Part shown: in pieces, positions 43,186 through 51,085 of the stretch | Layout of the letters: every line of letters begins with the position of its first letter | Numbering within the stretch: position 1 is the first letter of the stretch | Source of the DNA: Bacillota bacterium | GTDB taxonomy: Bacteria > Bacillota > Clostridia > Lachnospirales > Lachnospiraceae | Direction: 5' to 3' | NCBI GenBank assembly: GCA_023386815.1 | Contig: JAEWIZ010000008.1 | Coordinates: forward strand, 186,001 to 250,000 | DNA length: 64,000 nucleotides | The notes under the pieces: model-generated | Seen by the model: only the letters and a program-made list of their open reading frames with translations | Databases searched by the model: none | What the model was told of the DNA's origin: nothing | Program-made: the position numbers and the translations under genes

Positions 43186-43235
43186 AAAAGGTGCCGCATC
43201 CTCGCTGCAATTTAGTGGGTATGAGGCACCTTTAT
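43186..43235. terminator. Terminator between the importer operon and GH51
   Basis: AAAAGGTGCC (43187-43196) / GGCACCTTT (43225-43233) with A-rich and T-rich flanks, placed between convergent genes. It probably acts in both directions. Confidence 0.75.
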
Positions 43236-43266
43236 GTCATGTTAGTTAATTTCTAGGAAGGAAAAA

Positions 43267-44763
43267 CTATTTCTTAAACTGGATAACATTCCAGCTTTGT
43301 TTTTCCAATATTGCTTTCAAGTGACCCTGCTGAATTGATGAAATACCACCAGACCTAGGAGACACATTGTCAGGATGTTCCTCCGTGTTCTCTGCTTTCA
43401 GATCATCATGGGTTAAAACGAAATGATTGATCAGCTGATAATCGGAGAACTGACGCAGGTCACAGCTGATCTCCATACTATCATCGAGACATTTATTTAC
43501 GGCAAAGATAGTTAAAGTCTGAGCTTCTTCATTCATGACCAGAACGGAGTCAAGATACGGGGCATCACCATGTTTACTGTCATAGACAGGGGATTTAACA
43601 ATTGTATGTAACACGGTTCCTCTGCCGTATAAACTGGCATGAAGGAATGGATAGTATATGGTTTGCTTCCAGGCACCTGTATCCGAGGTCATGATTGGAG
43701 CAATTACATTAACGAGCTGTGCCAAACATGCTATCTTAACTCTGTCCGCGTGTTTAAGTAGAGTAATCAGCATGCTTCCGACTAAAAGAGCATCCTCGAA
43801 ATTATAGATATCCTCCAGCTGATGGGGAGCCTCTGTCCAACGCTCCAGTTCTTGGTCTTGCTTGTGAGAATGGTACCAGACGTTCCACTCATCAAAGGAT
43901 AAATGAAGTGTCTTTTTACTTCTCGTCTTAGCCTTGACGTAATCACAGATGGAGATGACGGAGCAGATGAATTCCTCCATGGCAACGGAGTTGGCAAGAA
44001 AGTTCGGAGTGTCCCCCTCCGGATTACCATAATATTGGTGTAAGGAGAGATAATCGACCTGATCATAGCAATGCTCCAAGGTGGTTGCCTCCCAGCTTGC
44101 GAAAGTAGGTATCTGTAGAAAGGAGCTTCCGCAGGCAACCAGTTCTATGGAAGGATCCACCATTTTCATGATTCGCCCAGCTTCCGAGGCAATGCGTCCA
44201 TATTCATCCGCGGTCTTATGACCCATTTGCCAAGGGCCATCCATCTCGTTACCAAGGCACCATAGCTTGATATCATGTGGGTCTTCATAGCCATGACTTC
44301 TGCGCAGATCACTATAATATGACCCTTTTTTTATGTTACAGTATTCCACAAGATTTTTTGCGTCCTCAATTCCTCTGGTACCAAGGTTAACTGCCATCAT
44401 AGCTTCTGTCCCGGCCTTTTTCGTCCAATCCAGGAATTCATTGAGACCAAACTGGTTGCTTTCGATAACAGACCAAGCCAGATCCAGCTTTGCCTTACGA
44501 TCAGCTTTGGGACCGATGCCATCCTCCCAATGATAGCCGGATACAAAGTTACCTCCAGGATAGCGGACAATGGGAACCGCAAGGTCACGCACCAAACTTA
44601 GAACATCCTTTCGAAACCCCTGCTCATCAGAAAGAGGGCTGGAGGGCTGATAGATACCATTGTATACAGCGCGGCCAAGATGCTCAATAAAAGAGCCAAA
44701 GATTCGTTTGTCAACTTCTCCGACAATAAAATTTTTATCAATGTGGATGCTTGCTTTTTTCAT
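43267..44763 (-). CDS. abfA: GH51 alpha-L-arabinofuranosidase, intracellular
   Basis: Releases alpha-L-arabinofuranose from arabinoxylan or arabinan oligosaccharides. The 498-residue protein has no signal peptide and matches Geobacillus AbfA-type enzymes in length and motifs. The retaining acid/base is E173 in LGNEMDGPWQMGHK and the nucleophile is E292 in HLSFDEWNVWY; both lie close to the positions known in the family (175 and 294). Other markers are the N-terminal IFGSFIEHLGRAVYNGIY and RYPGGNFVSGYHWEDGIG. It converges with the importer operon and diverges from an AraC regulator. Together with GH127 the locus can remove both anomers of arabinofuranose. Confidence 0.95.
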   Translation of the reverse strand: MKKASIHIDKNFIVGEVDKRIFGSFIEHLGRAVYNGIYQPSSPLSDEQGFRKDVLSLVRDLAVPIVRYPGGNFVSGYHWEDGIGPKADRKAKLDLAWSVIESNQFGLNEFLDWTKKAGTEAMMAVNLGTRGIEDAKNLVEYCNIKKGSYYSDLRRSHGYEDPHDIKLWCLGNEMDGPWQMGHKTADEYGRIASEAGRIMKMVDPSIELVACGSSFLQIPTFASWEATTLEHCYDQVDYLSLHQYYGNPEGDTPNFLANSVAMEEFICSVISICDYVKAKTRSKKTLHLSFDEWNVWYHSHKQDQELERWTEAPHQLEDIYNFEDALLVGSMLITLLKHADRVKIACLAQLVNVIAPIMTSDTGAWKQTIYYPFLHASLYGRGTVLHTIVKSPVYDSKHGDAPYLDSVLVMNEEAQTLTIFAVNKCLDDSMEISCDLRQFSDYQLINHFVLTHDDLKAENTEEHPDNVSPRSGGISSIQQGHLKAILEKQSWNVIQFKK

Positions 44764-44881
44764 TTTAGAGTGGATTCCTTTCTTCTATTGTTTTACTGGT
44801 ATTATATCATTGAGTTCCCATTGATAGAAATGATTTTTCTTCCGTTGTATTTGACATTTTGTCCGATTGTGGATTATGATT

Positions 44882-44915
44882 AAAGATAGAGATAGAAAAG
44901 AGATAGAAAAGAGTC
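44882..44915. repeat. Three direct repeats of AGAGATAGAAA-type between abfA and the AraC gene
   Basis: AGATAGAGATAGAAAAGAG and the following AGATAGAAAAGAG make an 11-bp direct repeat in the 228-bp divergent gap. Direct repeats are the usual layout for AraC-type operators, so it may be the regulator's site, but the sequence is simple and purine-rich and may be chance. Confidence 0.35.
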
Positions 44916-44991
44916 AATAGAGAGCTAAGAAATGATGATATAAGTATCATGAAATAGTAGTAGAACTGCGGATAAAAGGGGGAAGTGTTAG

Positions 44992-45804
44992 ATGTACACC
45001 ATTGAATATTGCGGATATAACATTCATAATCCCAACCGGGATATTATATATCGGCCGAATGGCAGTACCAGTTATTTGTTTTTGCTGATTTTAGCTCCGA
45101 TGAATTTTGAGATAAATGGAGAAACTATTACAGCAAAAGCAGGAGCATGTATTTTATATACCCCGGGTTTTCCTCAAAGATATCAGGCGGTAAATGAGTT
45201 TTATAATAGCTATATCCATTTTTTCGCTGAGTCAGAGGTGGGACTTTGGTTTGGGATTCCAGTAAATACAATTTTTTATCCGGAAGGGATGAATGAGATT
45301 AATTGGTTTATCAAAAGTATTCATAAAGAGCATTTAACAAAAGCAATGAATTATGAGAAACTGATCGATACTTATTTATGGCAGTTACTGATTCACTTAG
45401 ATCGTAATGTTCATAAAAGTATGCTAGAGATTTCGGAAAATACATCCCTATTTTCTGAATTTCAATCACTGCGTCTTCAGATGCTTACCTACTGCGAAGA
45501 GGACTGGACCATTGAGCGATTATGCCAATCAGTTAACTTGGAAAAAAGCCAGGTTTATGCCTATTATCATAAATTTTTTCATACAACACCAAAGACAGAA
45601 TTAATCAACGCCCGCATTGATAAGGCAAAGTATCTTCTGATGAATGAGGCGCTGCAAATAAGTCAGGTCGCACGAATGTCTGGTTTTAACGACATATATC
45701 ACTTTTCCAGATGCTTTAAAAAAGCTTGCGGATGTTCACCCAGCAGCTTTGGAACAGAGAAAAATGGAAAAAAGAAAGCATTTTTACATTGTGATAATAA
45801 TTAA
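44992..45804 (+). CDS. AraC-family transcriptional regulator
   Basis: A 270-residue regulator with an N-terminal AraC-type cupin sensor (NFEINGETITAKAGACILYTP) and a C-terminal double helix-turn-helix (WTIERLCQSVNLEKSQVYAY and ALQISQVARMSGFNDIYHFS followed by RCFKKACGCSPSSF). It diverges from abfA and is the natural candidate to activate it in response to arabinose or an arabinoside. A GGGGGAAG ribosome site precedes the ATG. Confidence 0.9.
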   Translation: MYTIEYCGYNIHNPNRDIIYRPNGSTSYLFLLILAPMNFEINGETITAKAGACILYTPGFPQRYQAVNEFYNSYIHFFAESEVGLWFGIPVNTIFYPEGMNEINWFIKSIHKEHLTKAMNYEKLIDTYLWQLLIHLDRNVHKSMLEISENTSLFSEFQSLRLQMLTYCEEDWTIERLCQSVNLEKSQVYAYYHKFFHTTPKTELINARIDKAKYLLMNEALQISQVARMSGFNDIYHFSRCFKKACGCSPSSFGTEKNGKKKAFLHCDNN

Positions 45805-45893
45805 GAGTTGATATAATGGGAAAAAGTATATCTAACCATTTATTTTTACTGTAATGCTTAATATTGTGAAAAGATGAAGTAAGGTGGAATGAT

Positions 45894-46655
45894 ATGAAAG
45901 TTTTGATAACCGCAGGTGGAACAACCGAACCGATTGATCGTGTAAGGAGTATTACAAATACCTCAACAGGAAAGCTTGGCAGTCTGATTGCAGATGCATA
46001 TTCGGGAATTGAGGAAGTAACAAAGATATATTATATATGTGGAAAGAATTCAATTGTTCCGCAAACGGAGAAAGCTGAACTTGTCTTTGTTGATACGGTA
46101 GCTAGCCTTGAAGATGCTATAAAGAATATCATAGAGAGGGATACGATCGATATTATCATTCATAGCATGGCGGTAAGTGATTATCGTGTGAAAACAGTTA
46201 CCTCCGTACCAATGATTTCAAAAACCTTAAATGATAAATTGGATATACTTCACGAAAAAGCGGCAATTTTGGAGGACTTTGTTGCCTCACTATTTCAGGA
46301 CTCCGAAACAATCATGAGTAGTGACGGAAAAATTCGTTCCAATATCAATCAATTAATCCTATGTATGGAACAGACGCCAAAGGTGATATCCTTTTTTCAA
46401 AAAATTGCCCCGGAAGCAATCCTTGTCGGATTTAAGCTGCTCGACCAGGTTAGTGTAGAAGAATTGATAGAGACAGCGTTTCATGTATTACAGGATAATC
46501 ACTGCAGCTTTGTTTTGGCAAATGATTTACAGGATATCACAAAGGACAAGCATGTCGGCTATTTAATTGATAGGAATAAAAAAATTCAAATACGTTCAAC
46601 AAAAGAAGAAATAGCTCAGGCTATTGTAACAGCTACCTTAGAGCTAAATCAGTAA
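45894..46655 (+). CDS. coaB: Phosphopantothenate-cysteine ligase (stand-alone CoaB)
   Basis: Second half of the usual CoaBC pair: ligates cysteine to 4'-phosphopantothenate in coenzyme A synthesis. The 253-residue protein begins VLITAGGTTEPIDRVRSITN with TSTGKLG following, the DNA/pantothenate-metabolism flavoprotein signature of the CoaB domain. It contains the DIIIHSMAVSDYRV strand and late VGFKLLDQVSVEELIETAF. In many bacteria CoaC and CoaB are one polypeptide, with CoaC first; here they are separate genes and CoaB comes first. Stand-alone CoaB is known in streptococci and enterococci. GGTGG lies eight bases before the ATG. Confidence 0.88.
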   Translation: MKVLITAGGTTEPIDRVRSITNTSTGKLGSLIADAYSGIEEVTKIYYICGKNSIVPQTEKAELVFVDTVASLEDAIKNIIERDTIDIIIHSMAVSDYRVKTVTSVPMISKTLNDKLDILHEKAAILEDFVASLFQDSETIMSSDGKIRSNINQLILCMEQTPKVISFFQKIAPEAILVGFKLLDQVSVEELIETAFHVLQDNHCSFVLANDLQDITKDKHVGYLIDRNKKIQIRSTKEEIAQAIVTATLELNQ

Positions 46656-46718
46656 GGAAAAAGTTATTAGAATATAGTTCTAAATTAAAAGCCAAAACGG
46701 AAGGGATCTGTTAATTGT

Positions 46719-47261
46719 ATGAAAGAAATTATCCTGGGGATAACAGGCAGCATAGCGGCGTACAAAGCTGCAGAAATTGCGAATCAACTTACAAAAAGTA
46801 ATATTCTTGTGCATACCATTATGACTGACTCAGCCATGAAGTTTATTACGCCCCTTACGCTGCAAACCTTAACAAAGAATCGGGTATACACAGATATGTT
46901 TGAAGAAATATATTATCCGGATGTTCGTCATATCTCGTTAGCGCAAAGAGCGGATTGCTGCGTCATTGCGCCAGCTACTGCCAATATGATTGGGAAGCTT
47001 GCCTCAGGGATTGCGGATGATATGCTTTCCACTGTCGTGATGGCCATTCAGAATAAGCCTATTATAATTTGCCCGGCCATGAATACAGCGATGTATGAGA
47101 ATTCGATCACTCAAGACAATATCAAAAAATTAGCAGCCCATGGTTATGAGTTCGTGGAGCCAAAAGAGTCTTTGTTAGCTTGCGGAGATACGGGAAAAGG
47201 TGCACTTGCTGATGTTGATAAAATTGTTGTGGCAATAAAAAATGCAATCGGAGAAGTATAG
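46719..47261 (+). CDS. coaC: Phosphopantothenoylcysteine decarboxylase (stand-alone CoaC)
   Basis: FMN-dependent decarboxylase that converts 4'-phosphopantothenoylcysteine to 4'-phosphopantetheine. The 180-residue flavoprotein has the HFCD fold with start ILGITGSIAAYKAAEIANQL. The catalytic histidine is in DVRHISLAQRAD, the substrate-binding PAMNTAMYE motif is present, and the recognition-clamp cysteine is in LLACGDTGKGAL. It is 63 bp after coaB and two bases before the P1 peptidase gene, so the three genes form one operon. A ribosome site (GGAAGGGAT) lies somewhat further than usual from the ATG. Confidence 0.92.
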   Translation: MKEIILGITGSIAAYKAAEIANQLTKSNILVHTIMTDSAMKFITPLTLQTLTKNRVYTDMFEEIYYPDVRHISLAQRADCCVIAPATANMIGKLASGIADDMLSTVVMAIQNKPIIICPAMNTAMYENSITQDNIKKLAAHGYEFVEPKESLLACGDTGKGALADVDKIVVAIKNAIGEV

Positions 47262-47262
47262 C

Positions 47263-48261
47263 ATGATAAAAATAGAGATTAATGAAATAGAAGGATTTAA
47301 AATAGGACAAGCACAAGATGTACAAGCAGCCACAGGCTGTACGGTTATTATCTGCGAAAACGGTGCTGTTTGTGGGGTAGACGTTCGTGGAGGTTCACCG
47401 GGGACACGTGATACCGATTCTTTGAATCCGATTAATAATAGAGAGAAGGTACACGCCGTTATTTTAGCAGGGGGAAGCACCTTCGGACTGGATGCTGCTG
47501 GCGGAGTCATGCAATTTTTAGAAGAGAAGAAAATAGGACGTGATGTTGGTGTGACAGTGGTACCAAATGTATGCAGTGCAATCCTATTTGACCTAAAATG
47601 CGGGGACCCTAGGATACGGCCTGATGCAGCTATGGGATATCATGCCTGTAAGGAGGCTTTTGACCATACAGCCTGGACAAGTGGTAACTATGGAGCTGGT
47701 ACAGGGGCGACAATTGGAACCACCGGTGGAACCCATCGTGCCATGAAGGGTGGCATCGGAAGCTGGGCTTTTCGATATAAGGATCTTGTAGTAGGTGCGG
47801 TGATAGCGGTTAATTGTGTCGGTGATGTACTTGAAAATGAGACGGGTAATATCTTAGCCGGCATGAGAACAGAGGACGGAACCGAGTTTTATGGCAGTGA
47901 ACGAGCAATTTTAGAAAAATTCCAGTTGAACGAAGATTTGTTTAGCGGTAATACAATGATAGGAACTGTAATAACAAATGCCAGATTAAATAAAGCGCAG
48001 GCTACCAAATTAGCAGCTGTTGCTCAGAATGGAATTGCCAGATGTGTGAAACCGGCTCATACTATTTTTGATGGCGATACGATATTTACAATGTGCACCG
48101 GAGAAGTGAATGCGTCCCTGGATGCAGTTGGGATTCTTGCATGCAAAGCAGTCGAAAACGCTATCTTAGATGCGGTCAAAAGTGCACAGTCCTTTGGGGG
48201 ATATGTTGCAGCCAAGGATTTTGCGTCAATCGCACAAGAGCGGGTTTCATCATTTATTTAG
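47263..48261 (+). CDS. P1-family (DmpA-like) aminopeptidase, N-terminal nucleophile hydrolase
   Basis: A 332-residue member of the DmpA/BapA/L-aminopeptidase-D-esterase family, which self-cleaves to expose an N-terminal serine. Markers are GCTVIICENGAVCGVDVRGG, GYHACKEAFD, and NYGAGTGATIGTTGGTHRAM. The likely autocleavage site is MKGGIGSW (G|S). ARCVKPAHTIFDGDTIFTMC is the usual late motif. The start is taken at ATG 47263, two bases after the coaC stop, with GGAGAAG upstream; seven codons of upstream frame overlap coaC. The substrate is unknown: family members cut beta-peptides, D-amino acid esters or pantothenate-like amides. Its place beside coaBC makes a link to pantothenate or pantetheine chemistry conceivable but unproven. 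Confidence 0.87.
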   Translation: MIKIEINEIEGFKIGQAQDVQAATGCTVIICENGAVCGVDVRGGSPGTRDTDSLNPINNREKVHAVILAGGSTFGLDAAGGVMQFLEEKKIGRDVGVTVVPNVCSAILFDLKCGDPRIRPDAAMGYHACKEAFDHTAWTSGNYGAGTGATIGTTGGTHRAMKGGIGSWAFRYKDLVVGAVIAVNCVGDVLENETGNILAGMRTEDGTEFYGSERAILEKFQLNEDLFSGNTMIGTVITNARLNKAQATKLAAVAQNGIARCVKPAHTIFDGDTIFTMCTGEVNASLDAVGILACKAVENAILDAVKSAQSFGGYVAAKDFASIAQERVSSFI

Positions 48262-48293
48262 TTGGAGTAAAATACGAAAGGATAGGGATAAGA

Positions 48294-49499
48294 ATGGGTT
48301 TAAATGATACACCTTCAGCAGATAGAATTCATATTGGATTTTTTGGCAAGCGAAATGCCGGTAAGTCCAGTGTGGTAAATGCAGTTACAGGGCAGGAGCT
48401 GGCTGTGGTTTCTGACGTGAAAGGAACCACTACGGATCCGGTATATAAGGCGATGGAGCTATTGCCAATTGGCCCGGTTATGATCATTGATACACCTGGT
48501 ATTGATGATGTTGGGATGCTGGGAGAATTGAGAATTCGAAAGACAAAGCAAGTTCTAAATAAGACTGATATAGCAATTTTGGTGATAGATTCCACCACTG
48601 GCAGATCACCGGAGGATGAAGAATTAATTACGTTTTTTCGTGAAAAAAATATAAACTATTTAATCGTCTACAATAAAATGGATTTACTGGATGTCTGTCC
48701 GGCTACGGCGGAGCACGAGATTTTTGTGAGTGCAAAGGACAAGAAAAATATAGAAGATTTAAAGGAAAGAATAGCGTCACTTGCTCCGGTAGAAAACCAA
48801 AAGCTGAAGATTGTGGCAGACCTAATCAACCCGTCGGATTTTGTAGTACTTGTTACCCCGATTGATAAGGCAGCGCCAAAGGGAAGATTAATTCTGCCTC
48901 AGCAGCAGACCATCCGTGATATTTTGGAGGCAGATGCAACTGCCATTGTAGTCAAGGAATATGAGCTGAGAGAAACTCTTTCTAATTTGGGGAAAAAACC
49001 AAAGTTAGTAATCACGGACAGCCAGGTATTTGCAAAGGTATCGGCGGATACCCCAAAAGATATCATGCTAACCTCATTTTCCATTCTATTTGCAAGATAT
49101 AAGGGGTTACTGGAGGAAGCAGTGAAGGGAGCCGCTGCTATCGAAAAGCTGGAAGATGGAGATAATGTTCTCATCTCAGAAGGCTGTACGCATCACCGAC
49201 AATGTGATGATATCGGACAGGTAAAGCTTCCCAGATGGATCAAGAATTATACCGGAAAGCAAGTGAATTTTGAGTTTACCTCCGGTGGTGAATTTTATGA
49301 GGATTTAACAAAGTATAAATTAATTGTACATTGCGGCGGTTGTATGTTGCCGGAGAGAGAAGTGAACTTCCGTATGAAATGTGCCGAGGATCAGATCGTA
49401 CCTATTACCAATTATGGAATTTTGATTGCCTACATGCAGGGTATTCTAAAGAGGAGCCTGGAACCCTTCCCACATATTTTAGCAGAAATTGAGGAGTAA
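48294..49499 (+). CDS. hydF: [FeFe]-hydrogenase H-cluster maturation GTPase HydF
   Basis: Scaffold GTPase on which the 2Fe subcluster of [FeFe] hydrogenase is built before transfer to HydA. The 401-residue protein has an Era/TrmE-like GTPase domain (P-loop GKRNAGKSSVVNA, DTPG, NKMD). It ends in the [4Fe-4S]-binding domain, with ligands C298 and H300 in EGCTHHRQC and C347/C350 in HCGGCMLP. The ATG at 48294 is chosen because AAAGGATAGGG lies upstream; the long open frame to 48093 overlaps the previous gene and is not protein-like. HydE and HydG are not in the window. The gene is followed four bases later by an aspartase-family gene. Confidence 0.95.
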   Translation: MGLNDTPSADRIHIGFFGKRNAGKSSVVNAVTGQELAVVSDVKGTTTDPVYKAMELLPIGPVMIIDTPGIDDVGMLGELRIRKTKQVLNKTDIAILVIDSTTGRSPEDEELITFFREKNINYLIVYNKMDLLDVCPATAEHEIFVSAKDKKNIEDLKERIASLAPVENQKLKIVADLINPSDFVVLVTPIDKAAPKGRLILPQQQTIRDILEADATAIVVKEYELRETLSNLGKKPKLVITDSQVFAKVSADTPKDIMLTSFSILFARYKGLLEEAVKGAAAIEKLEDGDNVLISEGCTHHRQCDDIGQVKLPRWIKNYTGKQVNFEFTSGGEFYEDLTKYKLIVHCGGCMLPEREVNFRMKCAEDQIVPITNYGILIAYMQGILKRSLEPFPHILAEIEE

Positions 49500-49503
49500 A
49501 TGG

Positions 49504-50835
49504 ATGCGCAAGGAGAAAGATAAGCTTGGTGAATTGGAGTTGAGGGACGACATAGCATATGGTCTTCAGACTGCCCGTGCAAAAGAAAATTTTGATCTTG
49601 GTTTTAAGAGAACCGATCGAAAGTTGATTTATGCTATTGTCAAAATAAAAAAGGCGGCAGCTCTATCCTATCTAAAGCTTGGGATAGGTAAGAAAGAGGT
49701 ATATCAGGCGATTGTAGAAGCCTGTAATCTGATTCTGACTGGAAGTGAGGACGATCAGTTTGTTGTAGATGCGCTGCAAGGCGGTGCCGGAACTTCCACA
49801 AATATGAACGTAAACGAGGTAATTGCAAATCTTGCCTTAAAGATATTAGGAAAAGAGTATGGAGAGTATTCCTTCATTCACCCCTTAGATGATGTTAACC
49901 GAGGACAGTCAACGAATGACGTATATCCGACGGCACTCAGGATAGCAGCAATTGAATTGCTAAGAGATCTTAGTGAGGCCTGTGCGAAACTTCAACAAGC
50001 ACTTCAAGTAAAAGAAAATGAATTTGATGATATCAAGAAACTGGGACGTACGGAGTTGATGGATGCAATTCCAATTACACTGGGTGCGGAATTCGGAGCC
50101 TATGCCCAGGCAATTGCCAGAGACAGGTGGAGGCTGTATAAGGTTGAGGAGCGTTTAAGACAGGTGAATATTGGGGGTACGGCTGTAGGAACCTCCAGTA
50201 ATGCAGAGCGAAAATACCGATTTGCTATCCTGGAAGAGTTAAGAAGTATGACGGATATTGGCTTGGCAGCTGCAGAATACCCAATGGATATCACCCAGAA
50301 TAATGATGTATTCGTGGAGGTGTCCGGGTTACTAAAGGCGCTGGCTGTCAACTTAATAAAGATATCAAATGATCTTCGGTTGATGAACAGCGGACCCCAT
50401 GGCGGCTTCGGCGAGATTAAATTAGCACCAATGCAGATGGGCAGTACGATTATGCCTGGGAAGATCAACCCGGTTATACCGGAGATGGTAATGCAGACCG
50501 GAATGAAGGTAATTGCAAATGATACAGCAGTCTCTACCGCTGCTGCTCACGGTGAATTTGAATTAAATGCATTTTTGCCCTTGATTGCAGATTCCCTGCT
50601 TGAGAGTTTATTGTTGCTACAAAGGGCAGTCACGATTTTTCAGACAAAATGTATTGAATTGGTGGAACCAGACAGAGAGCGATGTGAAGAGTTGTTAAAC
50701 CGTTCCTATGCATTTGCAACTGCCTATACTGCGAGGCTGGGATATGATAAGGTAAGCCAAGTTATTGCCGAGCAGGGAGGAAATGCCCACTTAATCAAAG
50801 AAACCCTTGTAAACCTGACAAAAGATTTGGATTAA
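49504..50835 (+). CDS. aspA: Aspartate ammonia-lyase family enzyme next to hydF
   Basis: A fumarase/aspartase superfamily lyase of 443 residues, probably converting aspartate to fumarate and ammonia. Markers are GGAGTSTNMNVNEVIANLAL, VNRGQSTNDVYPTALRIA, TELMDAIPITLGAEFGAYAQ and the family signature GSTIMPGKINPVIPE, whose loop holds the catalytic serine. The start is ATG 49504 with GAGGAG seven to eight bases upstream. Aspartase genes recur beside hydE/hydF/hydG in several anaerobes, and ammonia or an amino acid is needed for the bridging ligand of the H-cluster, so a maturation role is plausible. It ends at a hairpin terminator. Confidence 0.88.
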   Translation: MRKEKDKLGELELRDDIAYGLQTARAKENFDLGFKRTDRKLIYAIVKIKKAAALSYLKLGIGKKEVYQAIVEACNLILTGSEDDQFVVDALQGGAGTSTNMNVNEVIANLALKILGKEYGEYSFIHPLDDVNRGQSTNDVYPTALRIAAIELLRDLSEACAKLQQALQVKENEFDDIKKLGRTELMDAIPITLGAEFGAYAQAIARDRWRLYKVEERLRQVNIGGTAVGTSSNAERKYRFAILEELRSMTDIGLAAAEYPMDITQNNDVFVEVSGLLKALAVNLIKISNDLRLMNSGPHGGFGEIKLAPMQMGSTIMPGKINPVIPEMVMQTGMKVIANDTAVSTAAAHGEFELNAFLPLIADSLLESLLLLQRAVTIFQTKCIELVEPDRERCEELLNRSYAFATAYTARLGYDKVSQVIAEQGGNAHLIKETLVNLTKDLD

Positions 50836-50847
50836 AAAACTTATATT

Positions 50848-50888
50848 AAGCGGCAATGGAGGGATATGACTTTGGTTGCTGCTTTTTT
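50848..50888 (+). terminator. Terminator after aspA
   Basis: AAGCGGCAA (50848-50856) / TTGCTGCTT (50876-50884), nine base pairs with one G-U pair, followed by TTTTT. It ends the coaB-coaC-peptidase-hydF-aspA run. Confidence 0.75.
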
Positions 50889-51085
50889 ATAGGTGTATTG
50901 AAGAAGTAATCGTAAAGTAATCGTGAAATAATCGAATTTGATCAGATTACAAATGCCAAAATGAATGTTCTTTGAGATATAATCGAGAAATCATTTCTTT
51001 ATAATCAAATTATAATGTTTATTGGAATACTATGGGATATAATGATAATAGTTTATGTGTATAAAAACGAGGAGGATTTATCGTT

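Noticed and set aside
48093..48293. N-terminal extension of HydF by 67 codons
   Set aside because: It lies entirely over the P1-peptidase gene in another frame and has no family similarity; ATG 48294 has a ribosome site and yields the normal HydF start.
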